DNA of 64,000 nt from Candidatus Formimonas warabiya (GCF_002777255.1 NZ_CP017634.1:6088903-6152902), one strand, 5' to 3'. Counted from the first letter of the stretch, positions 1 to 8,916 are shown. A program made the numbers and translations. The notes: generated by a model from the letters alone, not told the origin.

Positions 1-967
1 TACTATCCTCTGTCATGGCACTAAATTCAAATAGGCATACGGCGTATCCTGATATTTTTGACCGGGTATCAAGAGCTTTTAATTGTTTGTATACTTCACC
101 TTCGGCCAGTTTTCCGTTCAACCATTTCTCCAACCAAATATTCTCCTCCTGATGCCCCTTTTCTTGGATGTATAGTTCACGCATCATCTCCTGTGCGACC
201 ATTTGAGCCACTTTTCCTAAAATCTGTTCGTCTAACCCGGATAATTCCCGGCTAAAGGAAAAAAAGCATAATTCTCCCCACCGGTTATTTAAAGCGTGCA
301 CCGGTTTGGTCATCAGCCGGCCAAAGTGGTAGTTTTCTTCTTGATTCGCGGTCCGGGTAGAAGATAGTCTTTGTTTGCAGATTTTATTCATGTCCAGAGA
401 GGAAATTTCGGGAACAAACTGGGGGTTCCCATGTTCCGGGAAATAAGCTACGTTAACCCCTAAATACCGGTGAGAAAACATCAGGATATCCCTTAGGCCG
501 TGGGGAGAAAGCAGGACAGGACCGATCTGATCTAGAAAGTCTTCAATATAGGGAAACATATTTTTCGTCTTGCTCACAATAATCGTGTGTAAAAAACGGG
601 TGATCTCGATATATCGGATAAACTTGGGAAATCCAATCAAGGGAAAATTGTATTGATCCGCCATGCGGATCATTTCTTCGGGAAGCTCCGTAATGTAGCT
701 GATCAGTTCTATGCCAAGGCCGGACACATTTTTGTGAATCAATTTTTCCAGAAATGATAAGGCCACGTCTTTTCCTGTAAAATCAACGCCGGTGGTAAGG
801 ATCAGCTCCATCCCGTTCACACTTTCCGAAACATATTCCCGCCCTTCCAGAATATGAACCCACTTCACGACCCGATTCACGCCCCCGGCACCGGCCAGTA
901 ATTTCGCTTCCTTAAAATGGGGCGTTTTTAAAATATCGCCGATGGTTAGATTAAAATTCTCCGACAT
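1..967 (-). CDS. PucR-family transcriptional regulator (3' part outside window)
   Basis: The reading frame is open from an ATG at 967 down to base 1, giving 322 residues without a stop, so the C-terminal end is cut by the window. The N-terminal part matches the PucR domain: a DI..L..P.F..A.LLAG..G..R.V.W.HI pattern in the first 45 residues, then a VNGMELILTTG stretch. Members of this family end in a helix-turn-helix of the PucR/CdaR type, which would lie outside the window. The start codon lies inside the last bases of the upstream LysR gene (17-base overlap), so the two are probably translationally coupled. The ligand is unknown; the family often controls purine or amino acid catabolism. Confidence 0.8.
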   Translation of the reverse strand, partial: MSENFNLTIGDILKTPHFKEAKLLAGAGGVNRVVKWVHILEGREYVSESVNGMELILTTGVDFTGKDVALSFLEKLIHKNVSGLGIELISYITELPEEMIRMADQYNFPLIGFPKFIRYIEITRFLHTIIVSKTKNMFPYIEDFLDQIGPVLLSPHGLRDILMFSHRYLGVNVAYFPEHGNPQFVPEISSLDMNKICKQRLSSTRTANQEENYHFGRLMTKPVHALNNRWGELCFFSFSRELSGLDEQILGKVAQMVAQEMMRELYIQEKGHQEENIWLEKWLNGKLAEGEVYKQLKALDTRSKISGYAVCLFEFSAMTEDS

Positions 968-1835
968 TTATGACACCCCGTTTTACCCAATTTTTTGCCG
1001 TGGTAATAAATATTTTTGTTGCAGGGGCGGCTGATTGGGCCGAGCGTACTCCCAACCCGATTTTTCTAAACAATTTAGGCTTTAGACTGGCAGTAAACAC
1101 ACCCGGTGGTTGGAAAATCAGCTCCGGTACGATGGAAATCCCCAAGCCGTTTTTTACCATGGCCAAAATGGTATTACTGTGCTCAACCTCGAATAATACA
1201 TTGGGTTTTGCTTTGATTTGTTTAAAGGCCTTGTTGACGAACATCTCACAACCGGCTAGAGGCATAATAAATGGTTCATGCGCAATTTCATCGATTTGAA
1301 TAAAGGATCTGCCCTTTAAACGATGGTTTTCCGGTAGCAAAACCACGTATTCATCTTGGATTAAGGGTGTTACCTCCAACTCCTTATTTGGGAGCAGGAC
1401 AAAACCTAAATCTACAATCCCGGACGCAATCCATTTTTCCATTTCAGTATAGCTGCCTTCCAAAAGCTGAATTTGAACGGCGGGGTAATTTGAACTAAAT
1501 TGTTTTAGTATTCCCGGTAACAGTTTGGCTGCTACAGTCGAAAAACATCCGATTCGGATTGTACCGGTAATGATACCCTGCATCTCGGATACTTTTTGCT
1601 TAATCTGTTCAGCGTGGTTGAGGATTTCTCTGATATTAAAGAGTAATTTTTCTCCGGTTTCGGTTAAAAAAATGCCCGTCCGGTTTCTATTTAAGAGAGA
1701 TAGTCCAAATTCCGATTCCAATGCGGCAATTGCATGACTGACTGCTGATTGGGTCAACCCAAGAATCTCTCCGGCTTTAGTAAAACTTCCTGTTTCAACA
1801 ACCGCTTGGAAAATTTCAAACTGTAAAAGAGTCAT
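951..1835 (-). CDS. LysR-family transcriptional regulator
   Basis: This 294-residue protein has the usual LysR length and layout. The N-terminal winged helix-turn-helix is clear (TLLQFEIFQAVVETGSFTKA, then LTQSAVSHAIAALE at about residues 27-40). The remainder is a periplasmic-binding-like effector domain with the typical GTIRIGC start near residue 91. It is divergent from the DUF2284 gene at 1998, with about 160 bases between them, the usual position for a LysR protein that controls its divergent neighbour. The effector cannot be told from sequence. Confidence 0.9.
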   Translation of the reverse strand: MTLLQFEIFQAVVETGSFTKAGEILGLTQSAVSHAIAALESEFGLSLLNRNRTGIFLTETGEKLLFNIREILNHAEQIKQKVSEMQGIITGTIRIGCFSTVAAKLLPGILKQFSSNYPAVQIQLLEGSYTEMEKWIASGIVDLGFVLLPNKELEVTPLIQDEYVVLLPENHRLKGRSFIQIDEIAHEPFIMPLAGCEMFVNKAFKQIKAKPNVLFEVEHSNTILAMVKNGLGISIVPELIFQPPGVFTASLKPKLFRKIGLGVRSAQSAAPATKIFITTAKNWVKRGVINVGEF

Positions 1836-1864
1836 GAGTAACCTTTCCTTAATTAAAATTATTC

Positions 1865-1917
1865 ATGTATTTAATGATAAACATTCATTGGACTAATGTA
1901 AAGCCGCCTTTTATAAT
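1865..1917 (+). promoter_or_regulatory. Promoter of the DUF2284 gene with possible LysR box
   Basis: TTGGAC at 1888-1893 and TATAAT at 1912-1917 are 18 bases apart and point towards the DUF2284 gene. Just upstream, ATGTATTTA-atga-TAAACAT (1865-1884) is an imperfect inverted repeat of the size LysR proteins bind. The LysR start is at 1835 on the other strand. Confidence 0.5.
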
Positions 1918-1997
1918 AGGCATATACAAGAAGTTCAAGGAATAGTTCTTTCATGTTGTCCTGTACAGAAGTTATATGGGGAAAGGAGCAGGAGATT

Positions 1998-2486
1998 ATG
2001 TCCAAATATGAGCAGTTAGCCCTGGACTTAGGGGCGATAAATGTGAGGACGATTTCAGCAGAGGAACTTGTTTTTGATCCCAGAGTAAGGCTAAAATGTA
2101 TTGGCTGTTCCGAATACGGTACTTGGCGGTGCCATCCTAATCTTCCCAGTTATCAAGAGGCGATAGAGATGCTGGGTAAATACCAAGAAATATTGGTGAT
2201 TCACGATCAGGACAGAGATCGCTTAAGTTATGTGGCCCGGACAGTGGAAAAAGAGGCCTTTTTGGACGGCAATTTTTTTGCCTATGCTTTATGCGGTTGC
2301 TATTATTGCAAGCAGTGCCATCTGTCCAGCAAAGGGCCGTGTACAAATCCGGACTACCGGAGGCCCTACTGTTATTCTTTAGGCATTAATGTTTTTGATA
2401 CCGTAAGACCCCTGGGCCTTCCCATCCAGGTCTTACAGTCAAAAGATGAAGTGCCCAACAGATATGCTTTTGTCCTGATCAAGTAG
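1998..2486 (+). CDS. DUF2284 predicted metal-binding protein
   Basis: The 162-residue protein is rich in cysteine: CIGCSEYGTWRCHP near the start, then CGCYYCKQC, GPCTNP and RRPYCYSLGI. This spacing is the hallmark of DUF2284 proteins of anaerobes, which are thought to bind metal or Fe-S but have no assigned reaction. The ATG at 1998 has an AAAGGAG site nine bases upstream; a longer frame starting at 1953 lacks one. DUF2284 genes commonly sit near corrinoid methyltransferase clusters, which fits the MttB genes further along, although this gene stands alone between regulators. Confidence 0.75.
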   Translation: MSKYEQLALDLGAINVRTISAEELVFDPRVRLKCIGCSEYGTWRCHPNLPSYQEAIEMLGKYQEILVIHDQDRDRLSYVARTVEKEAFLDGNFFAYALCGCYYCKQCHLSSKGPCTNPDYRRPYCYSLGINVFDTVRPLGLPIQVLQSKDEVPNRYAFVLIK

Positions 2487-2518
2487 TTTTTCCAGAGAAT
2501 CTGCCCCTAATTTTTTTG

Positions 2519-2573
2519 TTGATTTCACCAATCTTTTCCTTTATAATTTCTATAGACTAACTAGCGATAGGTA
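2519..2573 (+). promoter_or_regulatory. Promoter and possible operator of the tetR-family gene
   Basis: TTGATT (2519-2524) and a perfect TATAAT (2542-2547) are separated by 17 bases. Just downstream, TAACTA-gcga-TAGGTA (2558-2573) is a near-perfect inverted repeat lying at the transcript start, suited to autoregulation. Confidence 0.6.
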
Positions 2574-2628
2574 GGATATTTGGAGCTTCTGACGAAAGCC
2601 CTATGATATTGGTAGGAGGTGAAGAGAT

Positions 2629-3213
2629 ATGACGCGAGATAAGATCAAGAAGGCCGCCCTTTCCTTATTTGTCAAAAATGGTTACGAGGGAGCCCATGTG
2701 GCAGAGATCGCCAAGGCGGTCAATATCAAAACAGCATCCCTTTATTTCCATTTTGAAAGTAAGGAAAAACTCTTTCTGGAAATTTTTTATGATCTTTTGC
2801 ATGAAAAGTTAAAAAGTATTGAAGCAGCCAACGAATTCATCAATCAAATGGACTCTGTTCAAGAGCAGCTATTTTTTCTCTACACGGATTATTACAAGTG
2901 GGTAGATGGCTATCAAGACGAAATGGTGTTTTGGAAAAGAACGGCCTTATTTCCTCCCAGCTTTTTAGAAGATCAGATCAGGAAAGAACTGATCACATAC
3001 GAACAGAGATATGTGGCGGTATTACTGGAGCCTGTTTTTTTAAAAGGAATGGCCTTGCATGTCTTAAAGGATCAAGACGTGAACCGGTTAATTGTGGGAT
3101 TCTTGGGGCTGATGGCGGCTGTCTTTTCGGAAATACATTACTCAGAGCCGGCTGTTTATCAAAAAAAGTTAGAGATCCTATGGGAAAATTTTTGGGACTC
3201 CATCAAGAAATAA
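2629..3213 (+). CDS. TetR-family transcriptional regulator
   Basis: This 194-residue protein begins with a TetR/AcrR DNA-binding domain: AALSLFVKNGYEGAHVAEIA, followed by VNIKTASLYFHFESKEKLF, residues about 8-50. The helical C-terminal ligand domain is not assignable. The start is set by TAGGAGGTGA about eight bases before the ATG. The gene lies 85 bases upstream of the eutH-like gene on the same strand, and an inverted repeat sits in that gap, so it probably represses the transporter/hydantoinase operon. Confidence 0.88.
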   Translation: MTRDKIKKAALSLFVKNGYEGAHVAEIAKAVNIKTASLYFHFESKEKLFLEIFYDLLHEKLKSIEAANEFINQMDSVQEQLFFLYTDYYKWVDGYQDEMVFWKRTALFPPSFLEDQIRKELITYEQRYVAVLLEPVFLKGMALHVLKDQDVNRLIVGFLGLMAAVFSEIHYSEPAVYQKKLEILWENFWDSIKK

Positions 3214-3248
3214 CTGGATGGGCACATTTTTACCAACAAGCGTGCCCC

Positions 3249-3277
3249 TTGACTTAACAAGCGCTCGTTGGAATAAA
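3249..3277 (+). promoter_or_regulatory. Promoter/operator of the eutH-like operon
   Basis: TTGACT (3249-3254) and AATAAA (3272-3277) frame a 14-base near-palindrome, AACAAGCGCTCGTT (3256-3269), with one mismatch. A sequence related to its left half, CCAACAAGCG, also occurs about 25 bases upstream. The position between -35 and -10 is typical for a TetR repressor site. Confidence 0.55.
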
Positions 3278-3298
3278 CGAAAAATATGAGGTGGTAAA

Positions 3299-4519
3299 AT
3301 GGATTTTGTCGGGAAATTGGTACTCTATATTATTATGATTTGTTGTTTCAGCGGAGCCGTGGCTTCCGTGCTGAAAGAGGAATCAGGGCTGGGAAAAGCT
3401 TTCGAAGAAGGGCTGCAAACCGTAGGCTCCTTATTTCTCCCCTTAGTGGGACTGATGGTATCCGTCCCTTATCTGACCCTGTTGATTCAGAAGGTCTTTG
3501 GGGCGCTATACCATAAAATCGGCGCCGACCCTGCCATTGCCGCTACTACCTTCATACCGACCGATGTGGGCGGATATTTGCTCGCCCATCAAATGGCCCA
3601 AACCCCGGAAAACTGGATTATGGCCATGATGGTAGGAATTATGGCGGCGCCCGTGATTTCCTTCAATATCCCTGTCGGTTTGTCCATGCTGGAAAAGAAG
3701 GATCACCGTTATTTGGCCCTGGGCGCTATGTCCGGGATTATTGCCATTCCCTTTGGCGTTTTGACCACCTGTATCATCCTTTATTTTACCAAAGTACCCA
3801 TCCGAACAGCTTTTTCTACCACCGGTGCGGCTACCTATCATCTTTCTTTCCAGCTCACCGATATTTTTCTAAACCTGGCCCCTCTGACGGTTTTTTGCCT
3901 GCTCCTTGCCTTAGGGCTCAAGTATATACCGGATAAAATGATTAAAGGGTTTATGTATTATGGGAAAATTCTCATGTCCGCGTTAAAATTGATTGTCGCC
4001 GTTTCCATTGTGGAATATTATACTGGCTTTTTCAGCGCCACCTTTGGCGGCTGGGGATTCAGTCCTATTTTAGCCGATGATCAAGAAAAGTTCCGGGCCG
4101 TAGAGCTTTTAGGCGCCATCGGTATGATGCTGGCGGGGGCTTTCCCCATGGTCTACCTGATTCAGAAATACCTGCAAAAACCTTTACGGTCCATGGGGAA
4201 AATGATCGGATTAACCCCCACAGGCAGTGCCGGGTTATTAGCTGCTTCGGCCAATGCCATTGCCATGTTTAAAATGGTGCGGGAGATGCCTGCCGGTGAT
4301 AAAGTGATGTGTATGGCCTATAGTGTCTGCGGAGGTTATGTAATAGGGGACTTTCTCGCCTATACCACAAACTTCCAGCCCACGTTGATGCTTCCGGTTT
4401 TGATCGGCCAACTCACAGGGGGGATATTAGGGATTCTGATCGCGAAAAAAATTTCTGTACCCCAGGCGGAAAAAATAGCCCAAACCCAGGGGTTGCCAAA
4501 TAGTCAGTTAATCCAATAA
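3299..4519 (+). CDS. EutH-family membrane transporter
   Basis: The 406-residue protein is strongly hydrophobic with about ten membrane segments, and it matches EutH, the ethanolamine-utilisation permease. Characteristic stretches are TTFIPTDVGGYLLAHQMA, FNIPVGLSML and MLAGAFPMVYLI. There are no other ethanolamine genes here (no eutBC and no microcompartment shell proteins), so the substrate is probably another small amine or amide handled by the hydantoinase-like protein encoded next. The GAGGTGG site lies close before the ATG. The operon continues after 78 bases with the hydantoinase gene. Confidence 0.8.
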   Translation: MDFVGKLVLYIIMICCFSGAVASVLKEESGLGKAFEEGLQTVGSLFLPLVGLMVSVPYLTLLIQKVFGALYHKIGADPAIAATTFIPTDVGGYLLAHQMAQTPENWIMAMMVGIMAAPVISFNIPVGLSMLEKKDHRYLALGAMSGIIAIPFGVLTTCIILYFTKVPIRTAFSTTGAATYHLSFQLTDIFLNLAPLTVFCLLLALGLKYIPDKMIKGFMYYGKILMSALKLIVAVSIVEYYTGFFSATFGGWGFSPILADDQEKFRAVELLGAIGMMLAGAFPMVYLIQKYLQKPLRSMGKMIGLTPTGSAGLLAASANAIAMFKMVREMPAGDKVMCMAYSVCGGYVIGDFLAYTTNFQPTLMLPVLIGQLTGGILGILIAKKISVPQAEKIAQTQGLPNSQLIQ

Positions 4520-4597
4520 AGAGAAACCGGAAGGGGAAAAATAATACGGAAAATACAGCTGACTTCGGAAAGGGGCAAGCTGAATGGAGGAGCATAA

Positions 4598-6562
4598 ATG
4601 GTTACAGCTTTAGGAATTGATACAGGCGGCACTTTTACAGATGGGGTATTAATCGATATTCGGACAAGAACCATTCTGGCTAAGGCCAAGGCCCGCACGA
4701 CCAAGGAGGACCTATCTAAAGGGATTGAAGAATGTATCAGGCAGTTAATCCATTCCCGGACCGGGGAGATCAAAATGGTAGCCCTGTCCACAACCTTAGC
4801 CACGAATGCCGTTGTCGAGGGAAGAGGCTGTGAAGTAGGCGCTATCCTGATCGGGAAGCAGCCTCCGGAAAAGCTCCCGGTGCATCATTATTTTGTGGTT
4901 GACGGTGGGCATGACATTAACGGCTTTGTGGCCCAGGATCTGGATGAGGAGGCGATTGGGGAGGCGGCACAGAGCTTGCGGGGAAAAGTTGACGCCGTTG
5001 CCGTGTCCAGCTTTTTGAGCATCCGCAATCCCGAGCATGAGCTGCGCGCCAGAGAAATCATCAAAGAACATTCCGGACTGCCTGTTGTCTGCGCCCATGA
5101 ATTATCCAATTCCCTGGGCTTTCAGGAGCGCACGGTTACCGCCATCCTCAACGCCAAACTGCTGCCCATTATCGCGGAACTGGTGGAATCGGTAAAAAAT
5201 GTCTTGACAAAACTGGACATCCTTGCTCCCATGATGATTGTGAAAAGCGACGGCAGCCTAGCCGGGATTGATGTGATCCAAGAAAGACCCATTGAAACGA
5301 TTCTTTCCGGACCCTCGGCCAGTATCGTGGGGGCTTCCGGCCTGTTAAACCTGGACCAAGCCCTGATTTTGGATATGGGGGGCACCACCACCGATATTGC
5401 TCTCATAAAAAATAAAGAGCCCCTGATCAATCAGGAAGGGGCCATGGTGGGGGGATGGCGGACAAGGGTGAAGACGACGGAAGTGTGCACCTATGGGATT
5501 GGGGGAGACAGCTATATTCAGATTAATCCGAAACAGAAAAAGGTGACGGTGGGACCGAAACGGGTCTTGCCTTTATGCTACGCTGCCCACATCCATCCCC
5601 ATTTGATCAACGAACTGGAGCAGGTGAAGAATGATACCGTCGCTCTGGCCATTCATCAAAAAACTGATTGCTTTTTGCTGCTGAAAGGGGAAAAAAGCAT
5701 CAAAAACGCTTCTCCTGTGGAGAAGGAAATACTGGATTTATTAACGGGTGGGCCCCATTCCTTATTTTTATTAGCGCGTCAACTACACATAGATCCGAAC
5801 TTTTTTCCCTTTCAAAACCTGGTCGACGCGGGAGCCATCGGCCACATCTCCCTTACCCCCACAGATATCCTTCACGTGACCCGGGAATTGGATATTTGGA
5901 ATCGGGAGGCTGCCCTTTTAGGGGTAGAATTGCTGGCAGAGCAATATGACATGGATGAGAAAGAACTGACCCGGACCATCATCGACGAAACCGTAAACCG
6001 CATGGTGACGGCGATCATCCAGTCTTTAATCATTTTTGAAGATAAAAAATATCCTATCGGACATTGCCTGGACAACATCCTTGGGGAAAAAATATTGAAA
6101 TTAAAGGAAAAAAATCTTTTTCGTTGTTCCATTGAGATTACAGATCCTCTGATTGGGATTGGAGCCCCGGTGCACGCCTGGCTCACCAAGGTAAAAGAAA
6201 AACTGCATATGGAGCTGATCATTCCCTCTCATGCGGAGGTGGCCAATGCCTATGGGGCGGCCATCGGCAAAATCATTGAACGAAGTGAGATTATCATTAG
6301 GCCCAATGGATCCATCGGGGGATTTGGGGTTTATCTGCCCTGGGAATATACAGTCTTTGATGAACTGGACAGGGCCAAGGAATATGCCCTCGCATCCATG
6401 ATCGATTGGGTAAAAAATAATGCGCTCAAAGCAGGTGCCCATGACCCCAAGGTAGAATATAAAATAGATGATATTTATGCAAAAGTATTAAATGCCGATC
6501 TGTTTGTGGAAACAAGAATTACCTGTTCCGCCACAGGGGCCCCGGAGGCGATCATAAATTAA
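4598..6562 (+). CDS. Hydantoinase/oxoprolinase family protein (HyuA-like)
   Basis: This 654-residue protein carries the actin-like ATP-binding signature GIDTGGTFTDGVLID at its N-terminus and a second phosphate loop, LDMGGTTTDIALI, near residue 260. This is the HyuA/OplA architecture of ATP-dependent hydantoin or 5-oxoproline opening enzymes. A separate HyuB subunit is absent. In anaerobes such lone HyuA proteins are often found beside DUF1638 and MttB/corrinoid genes, as here, so its reaction may be ATP-driven activation rather than true hydantoin hydrolysis. A TGGAGGAG site precedes the ATG. It is 78 bases after the eutH-like gene and 18 bases before the DUF1638 gene. Confidence 0.8.
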   Translation: MVTALGIDTGGTFTDGVLIDIRTRTILAKAKARTTKEDLSKGIEECIRQLIHSRTGEIKMVALSTTLATNAVVEGRGCEVGAILIGKQPPEKLPVHHYFVVDGGHDINGFVAQDLDEEAIGEAAQSLRGKVDAVAVSSFLSIRNPEHELRAREIIKEHSGLPVVCAHELSNSLGFQERTVTAILNAKLLPIIAELVESVKNVLTKLDILAPMMIVKSDGSLAGIDVIQERPIETILSGPSASIVGASGLLNLDQALILDMGGTTTDIALIKNKEPLINQEGAMVGGWRTRVKTTEVCTYGIGGDSYIQINPKQKKVTVGPKRVLPLCYAAHIHPHLINELEQVKNDTVALAIHQKTDCFLLLKGEKSIKNASPVEKEILDLLTGGPHSLFLLARQLHIDPNFFPFQNLVDAGAIGHISLTPTDILHVTRELDIWNREAALLGVELLAEQYDMDEKELTRTIIDETVNRMVTAIIQSLIIFEDKKYPIGHCLDNILGEKILKLKEKNLFRCSIEITDPLIGIGAPVHAWLTKVKEKLHMELIIPSHAEVANAYGAAIGKIIERSEIIIRPNGSIGGFGVYLPWEYTVFDELDRAKEYALASMIDWVKNNALKAGAHDPKVEYKIDDIYAKVLNADLFVETRITCSATGAPEAIIN

Positions 6563-6580
6563 AACACGTTTGGGAGGGGT

Positions 6581-7231
6581 ATGATGAATAAGACCAAGAT
6601 CTTGGCCTGCCGCACCTTAGAAGATGAAATCCTGGCAATTCTGCCGGAAAACCTAGACCATGAATTTTTGGAATATGGACTCCATAATACACCGGATAAG
6701 CTTCGTCAGGAATTGCAAAAGAGAATTGAGGAAGCGCAGGAATATGAGACCCTGCTGTTTGGTTACGGTTTATGTTCCAACGGGGTGGCCGGTTTGAAAT
6801 CCCCCAAACATACCATCGTAGTTCCCCGGGTTCATGACTGCATCAGCCTGTTATTAGGATCCAGAAAACAGTATGATACGGAATTTGAACAATTCCCAGC
6901 CACTTATTATTTGAGCAAGGGCTGGATCAAACAAAAGGGAGATCCTTTGTCAGGTTATTACAGGTATCTTGAGAAGTATGGGGAAGAAAATGCCCGCTGG
7001 GTGATGCATGAAGAGTATAAAAATTATCAACGGGTAGTATTTATCCATACCGTAGGAGACTGTGATGAGTATGTCAAATACAGTCAGGAAGTGGCGGATT
7101 TTTTAAAGGTTAAGTTCTGTGAGATTCAGGGGTCTTTGAGTTATTTTGAAAAGCTGGTCAAGGGGGAGTGGGACAAGGAATTTCTCATTATTCCTCCCGG
7201 CAGAGTTATTTCTTTAAATAACTTTATGTAA
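6581..7231 (+). CDS. DUF1638 family protein
   Basis: This 216-residue protein shows the DUF1638 pattern: LACRTLEDEI at the start, LLFGYGLCSNGVAGL around residues 63-77, and VPRVHDCISLLLGS around 83-96. The conserved Cys and His residues in these blocks suggest a metal site. No reaction is known; genes of this family recur near MttB-type methyltransferases. It is the last gene of the eutH-hyuA-DUF1638 operon, 18 bases after hyuA, and a terminator follows about 95 bases later. ATG codons at 6581 and 6584 are both possible starts after GGGAGGGG. Confidence 0.78.
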   Translation: MMNKTKILACRTLEDEILAILPENLDHEFLEYGLHNTPDKLRQELQKRIEEAQEYETLLFGYGLCSNGVAGLKSPKHTIVVPRVHDCISLLLGSRKQYDTEFEQFPATYYLSKGWIKQKGDPLSGYYRYLEKYGEENARWVMHEEYKNYQRVVFIHTVGDCDEYVKYSQEVADFLKVKFCEIQGSLSYFEKLVKGEWDKEFLIIPPGRVISLNNFM

Positions 7232-7326
7232 GAACATTAAAGAGTCTAAGATTGTGATCACCACTCAAAAATTATCAGAAGGTTTTATTGAACCATAGGC
7301 TGTTTCGACAAGATTGCTAGATTGTT

Positions 7327-7364
7327 AAGATCCTTGCATCCATACGGAGGCAAGGATCTTTTTG
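7327..7364 (+). terminator. Rho-independent terminator after the DUF1638 gene
   Basis: AAGATCCTTGC (7327-7337) and GCAAGGATCTT (7350-7360) form a perfect 11-bp stem with a 12-base loop, followed by a T run. It closes the eutH operon. Confidence 0.85.
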
Positions 7365-7458
7365 TGCATTTCTGGATGATCATGTGTACTTAGGCCGACT
7401 TGCGCATTTTTAAGTATTTCGGCTGCTTTTGACCTATGGATATTTCTGAAGAACGGTT

Positions 7459-7485
7459 AAAAAAGGATAAAGGTATAAGGGAGGG
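7459..7485 (+). repeat. 27-base repeat matching the BCCT gene leader
   Basis: AAAAAAGGATAAAGGTATAAG followed by GGAGGG here matches 19124-19150 in 26 of 27 bases. The second copy is the ribosome-binding region directly before the BCCT transporter. Here it precedes only a 21-codon frame running into the end of the MFS gene on the opposite strand. Confidence 0.6.
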
Positions 7486-7506
7486 AAAATGAAGGGGGAT
7501 GCTTGC

Positions 7507-8760
7507 CTAAATAAAGTAGGAAGTTTTCATATTTACATGCGTACCCTGATATAAAACTGGTATTGCCGCTGCTATAAGGATCATACCCATAAAAGCGGGT
7601 GCGGCATGACCAAGTGATACATAGATTTGACCTCCAATAATAGGCCCAATTATTCTTGCTAAAGATTGAATAGATTGGCTACCTCCTTGAATCCTTCCTT
7701 GTTCACTAGAATCAACAGACTTGGAGACCATCCCATTGAATGAAGGCCCGAAGATCGAATCACCAAAACCAAATATAAACATTCCTGCGATAAGAAGAGG
7801 ATAGAATGAGAACAAAGCCGATGCTGCAATAAGACTGTAGCCTATAATTTCCGAGACCATTCCAAGAATTGCTATCTGTGCATCACTAAGTTTTATCAAA
7901 AGCTTTGGCATTATGAAGCCTTGTGAAATGATGTCTTGAACGCCCATAATGGAAAACATAAGTCCGATTAGTGCAGGCTCCCAATTGAAAGTATCTATTG
8001 TAAATTGGGAAAAAACTGCCTGCAAAGATCCGTTGGGTATCCAAAGTAAGAACGCTGAGACAAGTAGCCTTTTTAAGTTTTTCATGGAGAGTACATTTAC
8101 CAGCTGTGTGAATGGATTCAGTCTTACAAAGGTAATCTTTTTTAGTCTGTTATTCTCGTCAAGGCTCTCAGGCATATATAAGATTCCATAAACAACATTC
8201 AATAAAGTTATGATTGCTCCAAAATACATGGGTGCAGAATAACCAAACTTGGCAAGTAATCCACCTAGAGTAGGTCCAATGACGACGCCCACACCTGAAA
8301 CCGCACTCACCCACCCAAAGTATTTGGTGCGCTGCTCTCTAGGAGTGATGTCTGCAAAATATGCGAAGATAGTGCTGATGGTCCCGCCTGTGATACCATC
8401 TATTATGCGCCCGGCAAATAGTACCCATAGAGCTCCTCCTATGCCAAAAACTAAGTATCCGATTGCGGAACCCCAAAGGCATACTAAGAGTAATGGACGA
8501 CGGCCATATCTGTCGCTCAAAGCTCCAAGTCCGGGGGCCGCAAAAAACACACAGACTGCATAAACAGAGGTCAGCAGCGTAACAACTATAGCTTGCTCTC
8601 CCGGATTGCTTGTATAAGGCTGCACTAAGAATGGAACGACAGGTGCTATGATACTGAAGCCCATTCCGCAAAGAAACACAGACATAAGACCGAATATTAA
8701 AGCCTTTTTATCTACGGTTTGTTCTGTGTTCTGTTCATTGTGTGATCTAAATTTGAACAT
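7507..8760 (-). CDS. MFS transporter, DHA1 drug-efflux type
   Basis: This 417-residue protein has twelve predicted membrane segments. The major facilitator motif between segments 2 and 3 is seen as GALSDRYGRRPLLL, preceded by APGLG, and a motif-C-like GVVIGPTLGGLL lies in segment 5. This places it with the TetA/Bmr-like drug:H+ antiporters. It lies downstream of a marR gene on the same strand, with its own promoter and a shared operator, so it is probably an efflux pump induced when MarR binds a toxic compound. The substrate is not known. The pair is more AT-rich than its neighbours and may be acquired. Confidence 0.87.
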   Translation of the reverse strand: MFKFRSHNEQNTEQTVDKKALIFGLMSVFLCGMGFSIIAPVVPFLVQPYTSNPGEQAIVVTLLTSVYAVCVFFAAPGLGALSDRYGRRPLLLVCLWGSAIGYLVFGIGGALWVLFAGRIIDGITGGTISTIFAYFADITPREQRTKYFGWVSAVSGVGVVIGPTLGGLLAKFGYSAPMYFGAIITLLNVVYGILYMPESLDENNRLKKITFVRLNPFTQLVNVLSMKNLKRLLVSAFLLWIPNGSLQAVFSQFTIDTFNWEPALIGLMFSIMGVQDIISQGFIMPKLLIKLSDAQIAILGMVSEIIGYSLIAASALFSFYPLLIAGMFIFGFGDSIFGPSFNGMVSKSVDSSEQGRIQGGSQSIQSLARIIGPIIGGQIYVSLGHAAPAFMGMILIAAAIPVLYQGTHVNMKTSYFI

Positions 8761-8810
8761 TTAAATTCTCCCTTCAAAAGCCATGGTTTTGCTTCCTTGG
8801 AAACATATTT

Positions 8811-8848
8811 ATCGTACAATTATTTTGTTTCCTTGTCAACAAAATAAT
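8811..8848 (-). promoter_or_regulatory. Promoter and MarR operator of the MFS gene
   Basis: On the minus strand TTGACA (8834-8839) and TACGAT (8811-8816) are 17 bases apart. A perfect 11-bp inverted repeat, ATTATTTTGTT / AACAAAATAAT with an 8-base spacer (8819-8848), covers the -35 box and much of the spacer. Its core (8825-8842) matches a second site before marR. Confidence 0.75.
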
Positions 8849-8850
8849 AG

Positions 8851-8889
8851 CAATAAAAATGCAGCCTGTGCTCAATAGAGTTGGGCTGC
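8851..8889 (-). terminator. Terminator after the marR gene
   Basis: Read on the minus strand, GCAGCC (8884-8889) pairs with GGCTGC (8861-8866), followed by ATTTTTATTG. It separates marR from the MFS gene, which then uses its own promoter. Confidence 0.6.
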
Positions 8890-8916
8890 CTGTGGTTTCA
8901 TTTTCATTATTCAATT

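Noticed and set aside
3299..4519. Ethanolamine utilisation locus
   Set aside because: Only a EutH-like transporter is present; no ammonia lyase, reactivase or shell protein genes are near.
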